In this document: one piece after another, positions 23,314 through 33,113 of the stretch
Layout of the letters: the number at the start of each line of letters is the position of its first letter
How positions within the stretch are numbered: position 1 is the stretch's first letter
NCBI GenBank assembly: GCA_045647865.1
Contig: JAZRMW010000061.1
Coordinates: 62,001-126,000 of the forward strand
Direction of reading: 5' to 3'
DNA from: Phocaeicola_A sp045647865
GTDB taxonomy: Bacteria > Bacteroidota > Bacteroidia > Bacteroidales > Bacteroidaceae
DNA: 64,000 bases
Position numbers and translations under genes: made by a program
Notes under the pieces: model-generated
What the model was told of the DNA's origin: nothing
Databases searched by the model: none
Seen by the model: the letters and a program-made list of their open reading frames with translations, nothing else

Positions 23314-25779
23314 TTAATCCTGGAAATAGATACGCTTCACGCGGTTGCTCACGCTGGTGAGGATTTCGTAAGGGATGGTCTCCAAAGTGTCACTCAGCAC
23401 CGTGACGGGCAATCCGTCGCCAAAGATGATGGCCGTATCGCCTTCGTGACAATCAATGTCCGTCACATCAATCATACACACATCCATACAGATGTTTCCT
23501 ACATAAGGGGCACGTTGGCCATTCACAAGGCAATAGCATCGTCCGTTACCCAAACGACGGTTCAATCCGTCAGCATATCCGATGGGAAGGGCTGCAATAC
23601 GCGAAGAACGGGTAAGTTCGCCTCGCCGGCTATATCCTACGGTTTCGTCGGCGGGTACGTCATGTATCTGCAGAATGGTGGTCTTCAGTGTACTTACGTT
23701 ATGCATGATATGGTTATCAACAGGGTTTACTCCGTATAACCCGATTCCTAAGCGCACCATTTCCATCTGCCTTTCAGGAAAGCGTTCAATACCTGCTGAA
23801 TTACAGATATGACGGAGAATCTTGTGGGAGAAAGCCGCCTGCAAGGTGTCAGAAGCCACACAGAAACGTTCGGATTGAACTTGGCTGAATGAATCGAAAC
23901 CTAAACTATCACTTCCCACAAAGTGTGAGAATACCGAACGGGGGATGACAGATGTCTGATCCTTCAATCGCTTGACAAGCAAGGAAACCTCATCGGGAAG
24001 AAAACCCAAACGATGCATACCTGTGTCAATCTTCACATGGATAGGGAAATTGGTAATTCCCTCCTTCTCGGCAGACTTTACCAATTCGTCCAACAGATTG
24101 AAACTATATACTTCCGGCTCAAGGCGATAATCGAACATCGTCTTGAAAGCAGTCAATTCAGGATTCATAATAATGATGGGACAGGTAATACCTGCCTTGC
24201 GGAGTTCCACTCCCTCATCAGCAACGGCAACGGCCAGGTAATCCACCTGATGGTCCTGCAACGTCTTGGCAATCTCATAGGAGCCTGCTCCGTAGGCCGA
24301 TGCCTTGACCATACAAATCATTTTGGTGCCCGGATTCAGAAGACTTCGGTAATAATTATAGTTGGCCACCAATGCATTGAGATCAATCTCGAGAATGGTC
24401 TCATGCACCTTCAACTCCAATTGCTCACACACGGTATCGAAATGGAAGCGGCGTGCGCCTTTCACCAGTATCACCTCGTTACGGAGAGCAGTAAACTCCT
24501 CCGAAGCCAATAAAGACTCTGTAGAGGGGAAGAAATGTTTTTCCATCGTAAAGAAGTCAGCCGAGGCGGAAATCTCCTTACCCACACCGATAATCTTATC
24601 TACACCCCGACTCTCCACCAATTGAGCCACACGGCGGTAGAGGAATTTGGGTGTCTGTCCCGTCTGAAGAATGTCCGAAAGGATGAGTGTACGTCGACGC
24701 CCCTTACGGTCAGGACGACGTGCCATAAAGTCAAGCGCAATGTCAAGGGAAGCCAAGTCGCTATTGTACGTATCATTGATGACAGTACATCCATGACGTC
24801 CCTCCTTCACCTCCAGACGCATGGCCACTGGCTCCAACAAGGGCATCCGCTGGGCAATCTCTTCGGGAGGCATCATCAGATAAAGGCAGGCGGCCAAACA
24901 ATTGAGTGAATTTTCAATGGAAGCTTCGTCAATATAGGGGATACGGTATTCACCATCAAATCCAATGTAGCGATAACGAATGCGGGTACCTGTGTCGTCC
25001 TTGCTGATAGAAGTAATGTAGAGAGGTTTCTCATCGTCTTCCACCGACCAGGCAATTTCCTTAGCCGTCAGCATCGATTTGGAGACACATTCGCATAATA
25101 TCTGGTTATCACCGTTGTAAATGATAACGTCGCAATCCTTGAACAAAGCCAGTTTCTCCATACATTTCTCTTGCAAGGAGTAGAAGTTCTCCTGATGGGC
25201 CCCTCCGATGTTAGTAAGAATGCCGATGGTGGGACGGATAATGCTTTGCAAAGTAGGCATTTCGTTCATCTCGGAGATACCCGCTTCAAAAATACCCAAT
25301 TCCGTCTGCTCACCAAGCATCCAAACCGATAGAGGAACACCAATCTGTGAATTATAGCTACGGGGTGAACGGATAATGCGTCGCGTATCACCCAAAAGTT
25401 GGTAGAGCCACTCCTTCACCACCGTCTTGCCATTGCTACCCGTAATGCCCACGATAGGAATGGAGAATTGCGAGCGGTGTACTTCGGCCAACTTCTGAAG
25501 GGCTTTCAAAGGCGACTCTACAAGGATAAAGGCAGCATCGGCCATCTGTCCCACCTCAGCGGGCAATTGGCTTACCACAAAGGATCTCACACCACGGGAA
25601 TAGAGTTCATTCACATAGCGGTGTCCGTCAGCCCGTTGGGTCTTCAAGGCAAAGAACAGAGTATCCTCTGGAAAGCAGAGCGAACGGCTGTCCGTCAGTA
25701 TCCGGCTAATGCTCAATTGAGAGTTTCCCTGCACTTGGGCATGCAGGCATTTGGCTATTTGTTCAATCGTGTACGACAT
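23314..25779 (-). CDS. murF-alr: Bifunctional MurF ligase / alanine racemase
   Basis: This 821-aa fusion covers two peptidoglycan precursor steps. Residues 1-445 are MurF, which adds D-Ala-D-Ala to UDP-MurNAc-tripeptide: GITGSNGKTVVKEWL is the ATP loop, EAGISEMNEM follows, and NDTYNSDLASLD is the conserved central motif. Residues from about 450 are a PLP-dependent alanine racemase (ILEIDLNALVANYNYYRS, then MVKASAYGAGSYEIA with the PLP lysine, and SRRGELTRSSRIAALPIGYADG). The fusion is characteristic of Bacteroidetes and channels D-Ala supply to its user. The start overlaps the GSCFA gene by 25 nt. Confidence 0.97.
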   Translation of the reverse strand: MSYTIEQIAKCLHAQVQGNSQLSISRILTDSRSLCFPEDTLFFALKTQRADGHRYVNELYSRGVRSFVVSQLPAEVGQMADAAFILVESPLKALQKLAEVHRSQFSIPIVGITGSNGKTVVKEWLYQLLGDTRRIIRSPRSYNSQIGVPLSVWMLGEQTELGIFEAGISEMNEMPTLQSIIRPTIGILTNIGGAHQENFYSLQEKCMEKLALFKDCDVIIYNGDNQILCECVSKSMLTAKEIAWSVEDDEKPLYITSISKDDTGTRIRYRYIGFDGEYRIPYIDEASIENSLNCLAACLYLMMPPEEIAQRMPLLEPVAMRLEVKEGRHGCTVINDTYNSDLASLDIALDFMARRPDRKGRRRTLILSDILQTGQTPKFLYRRVAQLVESRGVDKIIGVGKEISASADFFTMEKHFFPSTESLLASEEFTALRNEVILVKGARRFHFDTVCEQLELKVHETILEIDLNALVANYNYYRSLLNPGTKMICMVKASAYGAGSYEIAKTLQDHQVDYLAVAVADEGVELRKAGITCPIIIMNPELTAFKTMFDYRLEPEVYSFNLLDELVKSAEKEGITNFPIHVKIDTGMHRLGFLPDEVSLLVKRLKDQTSVIPRSVFSHFVGSDSLGFDSFSQVQSERFCVASDTLQAAFSHKILRHICNSAGIERFPERQMEMVRLGIGLYGVNPVDNHIMHNVSTLKTTILQIHDVPADETVGYSRRGELTRSSRIAALPIGYADGLNRRLGNGRCYCLVNGQRAPYVGNICMDVCMIDVTDIDCHEGDTAIIFGDGLPVTVLSDTLETIPYEILTSVSNRVKRIYFQD

Positions 25780-26762
25780 AGTTGTAATTCGTTTTCGGCG
25801 TCAAAGTTCGGATATTTTTCTTTAAGTCGATGGATTCTTAACTCTATTTGACTTAAAAACTGCTTATATTGCTCCGAATCGGGTCGGAAGGGTCGATGGG
25901 CAAGAGCTTGGCGGATTTCTTCCCATGTCTGCAAAAACTTTTTTGTAGGTAGAGGAAAAAAAATGTCAGTGAATCTCTTCCATATATGCTCTATGGCCAA
26001 GGGGGATGGGTGCATCATGTCGTCGGCATAAAAACGGTAGTCGCGCAACTCGTCCATCATGATTTCGTATGCGGGGAAATAGGTGCACCTGTCGGGCATC
26101 AGTTGGCAAAGCTTGTCGATGGACAGGAGCAGAATACTCTTGCTCAGTTGGTTGGCATGAAGGCCGTCACGCAGGTGGCGGATAGGACTGACGGTGAAGA
26201 TAAAGTGTACATTGGGATTTATCTCCGCAATCCGCCCGATAAGAGACTGGTAATCCTCTACAATTTCTTCCACATCAAGCCGACGACGCATAAAAGTACG
26301 CTCAGGCAACTTGTGGCAATTACCCACAACAAAAGAATCTCCCTCACCTCTGTATTCATAGACGTAAGACGTACCGAAGGTGATAAGTACCACACGGGAT
26401 TTCCGAATCACCTCGCCTCCCTTCCGCAAGCGCTCATTGATGATTTCCACACATACCTTCTTCGACTCGTTCGAGAAGCTTCCATGATGCATCAAGCTAT
26501 GCCATTGTCCTTGATGTTCAATCAGTTCAGGAGAATTTTCATCATATTCCCGTCCATCCAAGATCTGACGAAGCGCCTCGGCTATACTCATGGGATTATA
26601 AAGTATGCCGAAAGGGTTGATGTCACACGTAAACTTGTTTTCCGAAAGCCGTGCACCTATGTTTTCCGCAAAGCACGAACCCATGAGCAAAATAGAGGTT
26701 TCGTGAGTGATTTCCACTTCACTTCGGGGTATCTCCACAGGAGTAATAAAGCCTTTATACAT
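25755..26762 (-). CDS. GSCFA domain protein
   Basis: This 335-aa protein carries the family-defining motif (LLMGSCFAENIGARLSENKF, about residues 26-45) and the INPFGILYNPMSIAEAL block. GSCFA proteins resemble SGNH/GDSL hydrolases, with Ser in GSCF and a C-terminal DDMMHPS that resembles the DxxH site. The reaction is unknown. I use the ATG at 26762; an upstream in-frame ATG at 26798 overlaps the -7 box (TACATTTG, 26793-26786). Co-transcription with murF-alr suggests an envelope role. Confidence 0.88.
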   Translation of the reverse strand: MYKGFITPVEIPRSEVEITHETSILLMGSCFAENIGARLSENKFTCDINPFGILYNPMSIAEALRQILDGREYDENSPELIEHQGQWHSLMHHGSFSNESKKVCVEIINERLRKGGEVIRKSRVVLITFGTSYVYEYRGEGDSFVVGNCHKLPERTFMRRRLDVEEIVEDYQSLIGRIAEINPNVHFIFTVSPIRHLRDGLHANQLSKSILLLSIDKLCQLMPDRCTYFPAYEIMMDELRDYRFYADDMMHPSPLAIEHIWKRFTDIFFPLPTKKFLQTWEEIRQALAHRPFRPDSEQYKQFLSQIELRIHRLKEKYPNFDAENELQLCRTRLNK

Positions 26763-26785
26763 GATAATGAGTGAAATTTTTCCTG

Positions 26786-26822
26786 CAAATGTAAGCATAT
26801 TAAGGTTATTTTGCTACATTTG
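26786..26822. promoter_or_regulatory. Divergent promoter region for the GSCFA gene and dxs
   Basis: TACATTTG occurs on the minus strand (26793-26786) and again on the plus strand (26815-26822), 21 bp apart, facing away from each other. The leftward copy serves GSCFA/murF-alr and the rightward one dxs. No clear -33 TTTG accompanies either, so a shared activator is possible. Confidence 0.5.
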
Positions 26823-26842
26823 CACGATTATTTGTAGCAATA

Positions 26843-28750
26843 ATGAGTAATAATACTGCATATAACCTATTGAAAAGCATCCAGACACCGGACGACTTGA
26901 AACGGTTGAAGCCCGAACAGTTGCCTGATGTATGCGATGAACTCAGGCAAAATATCATTGACGAAGTGTCGCAAAACCCAGGACATTTCGGATCGAGTTT
27001 GGGCGTGGTGGAACTGACCGTTGCCCTGCATTATGTGTTCAACACCCCCTACGACCGCATTGTGTGGGACGTAGGTCATCAAGCTTACGGACACAAGATT
27101 CTAACCGGACGACGCGAAGCTTTCTGTACCAACCGTAAATTGGGCGGTATACGTCCCTTCCCTTCACCCGAAGAGAGCGAGTACGATGCCTTCATCTGCG
27201 GACACGCCAGCAACTCCATTTCTGCAGCCTTGGGAATGGCCGTAGCCGCAACGAGGAAAAACGAAAAGGATCGTCGTGTAGTGGCCGTCATCGGAGATGG
27301 TTCGATGAGCGGAGGCCTTGCCTTCGAAGGATTGAACAACGTTTCTTCAACCCCCAATAATCTGCTTATCATCCTCAACGACAATAATATGGCCATTGAC
27401 CGTAGTGTGGGAGGAATGAAAGAATATCTGGTAGAGTTGAATACCTCCAAATGGTACAACTTGTGGCGTTACCGCATCTCACAGAAATTCATGGAGTGGG
27501 GATGGCTGAACGATAAGATGAAGAAACGTATCCTCCGCTTCAACAATAGTTTGAAATCACTCTTCAGTAACCAACAGAACGTATTCGAGGGCATGGACAT
27601 CCGATACTTCGGCCCTGTGGATGGACACAATGTGAAGAATCTCGTGCAGGTACTCCGTGCCATCAAAGACATGGAAGGTCCTAAACTCCTGCATATACAT
27701 ACGACCAAAGGCAAGGGTTTTGCACCAGCCGAACAAGCAGCTACGATATGGCATGCACCCGGTATCTTCGACAAGGAAACGGGCGAACGCATCGTCACCG
27801 ACACCGAAGGAGTTCCTCCACTCTTCCAAGACGTTTTCGGACGCACATTGCTCGAATTGGCCGAAAAGAACAAACGCATTGTGGGAGTAACTCCTGCCAT
27901 GCCCACGGGATGTTCGATGAACATACTGATGAAAGCCATGCCCGACCGCGCTTTTGATGTGGGTATTGCTGAAGGACATGCCGTCACTTTCTCAGCCGGA
28001 TTGGCTAAAGAGGGATTACAACCCTTCTGCAACATCTACTCTTCGTTCATGCAACGCGCCTACGACAACATCATTCACGATGTAGCCATCTTGAAATTGC
28101 CCGTCATACTCTGCCTTGACCGTGCAGGCCTCGTGGGTGAAGACGGTCCTACGCATCACGGTGCATTCGACCTGGCTTACCTCCGTCCTGTGCCCAACCT
28201 TACGATAGCATCCCCTATGGACGAACATGAATTGCGTCGTCTGATGTACACGGCCCAACTGCCCGACAAGGGTCCCTTCGCCATCCGCTATCCACGTGGA
28301 CGCGGAGTGTTGGTAGATTGGCAATGTCCGCTCGAAGAAATTCCCGTAGGCAAAGGACGCTGTTTGAAAAAAGGCAAGGATATAGCGCTACTTACCTTAG
28401 GCCCTATAGGAAATACGGCCGCAAGAGCAATCGAACGATATGAACAAGAGACAGGTCAAAGTGTTGCACATTATGACTTGCGTTTCCTCAAGCCATTGGA
28501 TGAAACCTTGCTCCATGAAGTAGGAAAAAACTTCACTCGCATCATCACCGTGGAAGACGGAGTACTTAAAGGTGGCATGGGAACTGCCGTGCTTGAGTTC
28601 ATGGCCGACAATGGATACACTCCTCAGGTTGTCCGCATCGGAATCCCCGACCATTTTGTTGAGCATGGCACGGTGAAGCAACTCTATCACCTCTGTAGCA
28701 TGGATGAAGAAGGAATCATTAAAGCTTTGGAAGGAAGTTTAGAACTATAA
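26843..28750 (+). CDS. dxs: 1-deoxy-D-xylulose-5-phosphate synthase
   Basis: DXS condenses pyruvate and glyceraldehyde 3-phosphate using TPP, the entry step of the MEP isoprenoid pathway. The protein is 635 aa, as expected. Landmarks are HFGSSLGVVELTVALHYVF, WDVGHQAYGHKILTGR, the TPP site GDGSMSGGLAFEGLNN...NDNNMAI, DRAGLVGEDGPTHHG, and the C-terminal transketolase domain. It leads a rightward operon with trkA and trkH. The undecaprenyl phosphatase gene uppP, which uses the lipid made downstream of this pathway, is 4 kb away. Confidence 0.97.
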   Translation: MSNNTAYNLLKSIQTPDDLKRLKPEQLPDVCDELRQNIIDEVSQNPGHFGSSLGVVELTVALHYVFNTPYDRIVWDVGHQAYGHKILTGRREAFCTNRKLGGIRPFPSPEESEYDAFICGHASNSISAALGMAVAATRKNEKDRRVVAVIGDGSMSGGLAFEGLNNVSSTPNNLLIILNDNNMAIDRSVGGMKEYLVELNTSKWYNLWRYRISQKFMEWGWLNDKMKKRILRFNNSLKSLFSNQQNVFEGMDIRYFGPVDGHNVKNLVQVLRAIKDMEGPKLLHIHTTKGKGFAPAEQAATIWHAPGIFDKETGERIVTDTEGVPPLFQDVFGRTLLELAEKNKRIVGVTPAMPTGCSMNILMKAMPDRAFDVGIAEGHAVTFSAGLAKEGLQPFCNIYSSFMQRAYDNIIHDVAILKLPVILCLDRAGLVGEDGPTHHGAFDLAYLRPVPNLTIASPMDEHELRRLMYTAQLPDKGPFAIRYPRGRGVLVDWQCPLEEIPVGKGRCLKKGKDIALLTLGPIGNTAARAIERYEQETGQSVAHYDLRFLKPLDETLLHEVGKNFTRIITVEDGVLKGGMGTAVLEFMADNGYTPQVVRIGIPDHFVEHGTVKQLYHLCSMDEEGIIKALEGSLEL

Positions 28751-28789
28751 TCTCTATAATTTCTATAGTAACTATAGTAGCTATAATAG
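28745..28789. repeat. Five tandem CTATA nonamers at the dxs stop codon
   Basis: CTATA occurs at 28745, 28754, 28763, 28772 and 28781, an exact 9-bp period. The first copy includes the dxs stop codon (CTATAA). Consensus CTATAGTAN. It fills most of the 61-bp gap before trkA. Confidence 0.6.
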
Positions 28790-28811
28790 CCACTATCATA
28801 AATAGATAATT

Positions 28812-30149
28812 ATGAAAATAATCATAGCCGGAGCCGGTGAAGTGGGAACCCACTTAGCCAAGCTGCTCTCCCGAGAGCGGCAGGACATCATTCTTATGGA
28901 TGAGAGCGAAGATCGGTTGAGCAAGTTGGATAGCGATTTCGACTTGATGACCGTGGTGGCTTCGCCTACGTCTATTGCCAAGTTGAAGGATGCCGGTGTA
29001 GCCAATGCTGACCTATTCATCGCCGTAACCCCTGACGAGAGCCGCAACATGACCGCCTGCATGATTGCTCACAACTTGGGCGCACGCAAGACGGTAGCCC
29101 GTATCGACAACTATGAATATCTGCTTCCCAAGCATCAAGAGTTTTGGAAGAAGATGGGAGTGGATTCCCTTATCTTTCCCGAGATGTTGGCCGCAAAAGA
29201 GATTGTAGATGCCGTGAAGATGAGCTGGATACGCCAATGGTGGGAAGTAAAAGGCGGTGCACTGGTGCTCATCGGTGTAAAACTGCGCAAAGGCTCTGAA
29301 ATACTGGATATCCCCTTCTACGAGTTGGGTGCACCCGATATTCCTTATCACGTAGTGGCCATCAAACGTGGCGATGAAACCATCATCCCCCGAGGTAGCG
29401 ATTCCATTCAAGAGAATGACATCGTTTACTTCATGACCACCAAGAAATACATTCCTTATATTCGCAAGATAACCAACAAAGAGCAATATCCCGATGTGCG
29501 CAACGTGATGATTATGGGTGGTGGACGCATCTCTGTACGCGTAGCTAACATCATCCCCGACAATATGGATTTGACCATCATCGAAAGCGACCGTCATCGA
29601 TGCAACCGTATTACGGAGTTGGTGGACAACCGTGTGATGGTGATTCATGGCGATGGACGTGACCTTAACCTCTTGAAAGAGGAGGGATTGGAAGCCAACG
29701 ATGCCTTCGTTGCATTGACCGAAAATTCCGAGACAAACATTCTGGCTTGTTTGGCGGCTAAGCGTATGGGCGTAAGCAAGACGGTAGCCAAGATTGAGAA
29801 CCTCGATTATATAGACATGGCCGAAAGCCTCGATATCGGTACCATCGTCAACAAAAAACTCATTGCCGCCAGCCACATCTACCAGATGATGCTCGATGCT
29901 GACGTTAGCAACGTCAAATGTCTTACTTTGGCCAATGCCGATGTGGCTGAGTTCACCGTAAAAGAGGGCGCACTTGTCACCCGCAAGCCAGTGAAGGACT
30001 TGGGACTTCCCAAAGGTGTGTCATTGGGCGGACTCATCCGCGATGAAGAGGGGCAACTCATCACAGGTAATACCCTCATTCAACCTGGTGATCACGTGGT
30101 AGTGTTCTGCTCAGGAGTAATGATTAAAAAGATTGAAAAGTACTTTTAG
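28812..30149 (+). CDS. trkA: Trk potassium uptake regulatory subunit
   Basis: TrkA is the cytoplasmic gating ring of the Trk potassium channel-like transporter. The 445-aa protein has the tandem layout: RCK_N 1 starting IIAGAGEVGTHLAKLLS (NAD/ATP binding), an RCK_C domain, RCK_N 2 starting VMIMGGGRISVRVANII and a second RCK_C (EFTVKEGALVTRKPVKDLGLPKG). The membrane subunit gene trkH follows 71 bp downstream. Confidence 0.96.
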   Translation: MKIIIAGAGEVGTHLAKLLSRERQDIILMDESEDRLSKLDSDFDLMTVVASPTSIAKLKDAGVANADLFIAVTPDESRNMTACMIAHNLGARKTVARIDNYEYLLPKHQEFWKKMGVDSLIFPEMLAAKEIVDAVKMSWIRQWWEVKGGALVLIGVKLRKGSEILDIPFYELGAPDIPYHVVAIKRGDETIIPRGSDSIQENDIVYFMTTKKYIPYIRKITNKEQYPDVRNVMIMGGGRISVRVANIIPDNMDLTIIESDRHRCNRITELVDNRVMVIHGDGRDLNLLKEEGLEANDAFVALTENSETNILACLAAKRMGVSKTVAKIENLDYIDMAESLDIGTIVNKKLIAASHIYQMMLDADVSNVKCLTLANADVAEFTVKEGALVTRKPVKDLGLPKGVSLGGLIRDEEGQLITGNTLIQPGDHVVVFCSGVMIKKIEKYF

Positions 30150-30220
30150 CTACAAGTGACGAGCTACAATGCCAAGTTACATCGTACACACCATCCATTC
30201 GTAGCTGACAACTAAATAAT

Positions 30221-31675
30221 ATGATCAACAAGAAGATAATCTGCATCATCCTCGGCACCCTGCTCTACATCGAAGCCTTGCTGATGGCTCTTTGTTCAGG
30301 ATTCGGCTTTTATTTTGAGGAAAACGACAAAGAAGCATTTGTCATTTCATCAGGTATTGCCATACTGGTCGGTGCGATACTTTCGTTCTTCGGACGCGGT
30401 GCCGAACGCAAGTTCAGCCGGCGCGACGGTTACATCATCGTCTCCGTATCGTGGATAGTCTTCTCCCTCATCGGCATGTTGCCCTACCTGCTGAGCGGAC
30501 ACATTACCTCCGTCACCGATGCATTCTTCGAAACCATGTCCGGCTTCACCACCACCGGTGCGTCCATTTTAACAGACATAGAGGCACTTCCCCACGGATT
30601 GCTCTTTTGGCGAAGTATGACACAATGGATAGGCGGTTTAGGAATCATATTCTTCACCATTGCCGTATTACCCGTGTTCGGTGTGGGTGGCGTACAACTC
30701 TTTGCCGCTGAAGCCACGGGTCCCCGTCACGACAAGGTACACCCACGTATCGAGGTGACGGCCAAATGGATATGGAGCATCTACCTCGGACTTACCCTCG
30801 TATGTGCCTTCTGTTTTTCATTAGGAGGCATGAATGGATTTGACAGCATCTGCCATGCCATGTGTACCGCCGCCACAGGAGGATTCTCTACCCGCAATGC
30901 CAGCATCGGTGCTTTCGGTTCGACTTACATTGAGTATGTCACCATCCTTTTCATGTTTCTTTCGGGCATCAATTTCACCCTGCTTTTCTACACCTTTTTC
31001 AAAGGACGTGTCAAGAAACTCCTTACCGATACCGAATTCCGTTGGTATATCGGTATCGTCCTCTCCTTCACCTTGGTAATAACCGTCGGATTGACCTTTT
31101 CGCGTGGTGGAAATGTAGAGGCATCCTTTCGCGAAGCCCTCTTCCAAGTGGTTTCCGTACAGACCACTACCGGCTTCATTTCGGCTGACTACATGCTTTG
31201 GCCGCCCCTTCTGTGGTTCCTCTTGTCGATAGTAATGTACTTCGGTGCCTGTGCTGGATCCACCAGTGGTGCCATCAAGTGTGTGCGCATCGCCATGCTA
31301 CTGAAGGTGGCTCGTAACGAATTCATGCGCATTGTCCATCCCAATGCCGTCATTCCTCTGCGCATCAGTGGCCACGTGATACACTCCAAAACCAAGATTA
31401 CGCTATTGGCCTTCTTTGTTCTTTATGCCCTAGTGGTATTCGTCGGTTGGACACTATTGATGGCTTTCGGCCTCGATTTCATGGAAGCCTACGGTGTAGT
31501 CGTTTCCAGTGTCTCCAACATCGGTCCCGCCCTTGGCGATTGCGCAGCCCTCAATTCATGGTCGCCCCTTCCCGATGCCGCCAAGTGGCTCAGCGCTTTC
31601 CTCATGCTCATCGGCCGTCTGGAGCTGTTCAGTGTCCTGCTCCTCCTCACTCCTGGATTCTGGCAGAAGAGGTAA
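30221..31675 (+). CDS. trkH: Trk potassium uptake membrane subunit
   Basis: TrkH is the ion-conducting partner of TrkA. The 484-aa protein has about ten to twelve hydrophobic segments and the repeated selectivity-filter loops (FTTTGASI, TGGFSTRN, TTTGFIS, SNIGPALG). QWIGGLGIIFFTIAVLP is characteristic of the family. With trkA it forms a complete high-capacity potassium importer. No terminator is evident after it; the following 294 bp are AT-rich and contain only a candidate -7 box for ftsX (TTATTTTG, 31926-31933). Confidence 0.96.
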   Translation: MINKKIICIILGTLLYIEALLMALCSGFGFYFEENDKEAFVISSGIAILVGAILSFFGRGAERKFSRRDGYIIVSVSWIVFSLIGMLPYLLSGHITSVTDAFFETMSGFTTTGASILTDIEALPHGLLFWRSMTQWIGGLGIIFFTIAVLPVFGVGGVQLFAAEATGPRHDKVHPRIEVTAKWIWSIYLGLTLVCAFCFSLGGMNGFDSICHAMCTAATGGFSTRNASIGAFGSTYIEYVTILFMFLSGINFTLLFYTFFKGRVKKLLTDTEFRWYIGIVLSFTLVITVGLTFSRGGNVEASFREALFQVVSVQTTTGFISADYMLWPPLLWFLLSIVMYFGACAGSTSGAIKCVRIAMLLKVARNEFMRIVHPNAVIPLRISGHVIHSKTKITLLAFFVLYALVVFVGWTLLMAFGLDFMEAYGVVVSSVSNIGPALGDCAALNSWSPLPDAAKWLSAFLMLIGRLELFSVLLLLTPGFWQKR

Positions 31676-31969
31676 AATTTGTAAGAGCAAAATAGCACAT
31701 ACAAACAACCAGTAATTGACGCAAATATACCATAATCTACTTACATTTTGTATATTACATATCCCCATTTAATTGGTATCTGTAATATTTATGCGTAATT
31801 CTGTTTTTAAATCCACCTGTACAAAAAACAAAATATAAGTCAAGCCAAGATAATGATAAAACGCTACCAGTCAGCATTCACGTTAAATATCCCTAACGAA
31901 AATGGTGATATAGGGGAATAATTTGTTATTTTGCACCAAATTTAGGTGTAGTGTGTCCGTATCACTCTT

Positions 31970-32839
31970 ATGAAAAATAAGCGTCAATCATTTTTCGATA
32001 TGCAGTTCATCACGTCCTGCATCAGTACGACTATGGTACTGATGTTGTTAGGGATGGTGGTGTTTTTTGTTTTGTCGGCAGGAAACCTGTCGGTATATGT
32101 GCGGGAAAATATCAGTTTCTCGGCCCTGCTGAGCGATGACATGAAAGAGACGGACATCCTGAAATTCCAAAAAGCACTGGATGCCAAACCTTATGTAAAA
32201 TCTACCACTTACATCTCGAAAGAACAGGCCTTGCTCGAAGAGACGGAGGCGATGGGTACCGACCCACAGGAATTCATCGGATACAACCCTTTCACGGCTT
32301 CGATAGAAATCAACCTCAACTCAGCTTATGCCAATGCAGATAGTTTGGTTTGGGTGGAAAAGGATATTCTGAAACAAAGCAAGGTAATGGAGATTGTCTA
32401 TCCCGAAGCATTGATTGATACGGTGAACCGAAATGTAAGGAAAATCAGCATCGTGCTGTTGGGATTGGCAGCTCTGCTGATGATTATTTCTTTCTCGCTC
32501 ATCAACAATACCATCCGACTGACCATCTATGCCAAACGGTTCCTGATCCACACAATGAAACTGGTGGGAGCTGACTGGAGATTCATCCGCCGACCTTTCC
32601 TTATGCGCAACCTGTGGATAGGCATTGTGTCAGGATTGCTGGCAAACGGATTGCTGGTAACCGGTGGATACTGGCTGGTGAAATACGAACCGCAACTCAT
32701 CCAAATCATCAGTACGGACATGATGCTCATGGTAATGGGAGCAGTTATGGGATTCGGTATCGTCATCACGGTACTGTGTGCCTACATAAGCATCAACCGC
32801 TATTTGCGGATGAAGACGGATGCGATTTATAGCAATTAA
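31970..32839 (+). CDS. ftsX: Cell division protein FtsX
   Basis: This 289-aa protein has the FtsX/permease layout: a first TM (about 20-42), an extracytoplasmic domain (ENISFSALLSDDMKETDILKFQKALDAKPYV...), and three TMs in the C-terminal half with the coupling segment RFLIHTMKLVGADWRFIRRPFL. FtsX with FtsE controls peptidoglycan hydrolases at the septum. ftsE is not adjacent here. It leads an operon DUF3098, uppP, truB, queA, the order usual in Bacteroidales. Confidence 0.93.
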   Translation: MKNKRQSFFDMQFITSCISTTMVLMLLGMVVFFVLSAGNLSVYVRENISFSALLSDDMKETDILKFQKALDAKPYVKSTTYISKEQALLEETEAMGTDPQEFIGYNPFTASIEINLNSAYANADSLVWVEKDILKQSKVMEIVYPEALIDTVNRNVRKISIVLLGLAALLMIISFSLINNTIRLTIYAKRFLIHTMKLVGADWRFIRRPFLMRNLWIGIVSGLLANGLLVTGGYWLVKYEPQLIQIISTDMMLMVMGAVMGFGIVITVLCAYISINRYLRMKTDAIYSN

Positions 32840-32854
32840 AAACTAAAAAAAGAT

Positions 32855-33106
32855 ATGGATAAACAGACATTGGCCTTTGGCAAAAAGAACTACATCCTGC
32901 TGGGTATCGGCATGGCTATCATCATCTTGGGTTTCATCCTGATGAGCGGTCCCGGCTCTACGGAGACCCACTTCGAACCGGACATCTTCAGCGTACGCCG
33001 CATCAAGGTGGCTCCTGTCGTATGTTTTTTCGGATTTGTATTCATGATTTATGGCATTTTGTGCAAACCCAAAAGCAAGAACCAAGAGGTTGAAGTAAAG
33101 GAATAA
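32855..33106 (+). CDS. DUF3098 small membrane protein
   Basis: This 83-aa protein has two hydrophobic segments (about residues 11-29 and 50-70) separated by a short loop (GSTETHFEPDIFSVRRIKVAP) matching DUF3098. Function unknown. Its fixed place between ftsX and uppP in this phylum suggests an envelope or division role. Gaps of 15 bp upstream and 7 bp downstream support one operon. Confidence 0.88.
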   Translation: MDKQTLAFGKKNYILLGIGMAIIILGFILMSGPGSTETHFEPDIFSVRRIKVAPVVCFFGFVFMIYGILCKPKSKNQEVEVKE

Positions 33107-33113
33107 AGTTAGC

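Noticed and set aside
29013..29876. 287-aa reading frame antisense to trkA
   Set aside because: It is a shadow of trkA codon usage with no family resemblance.
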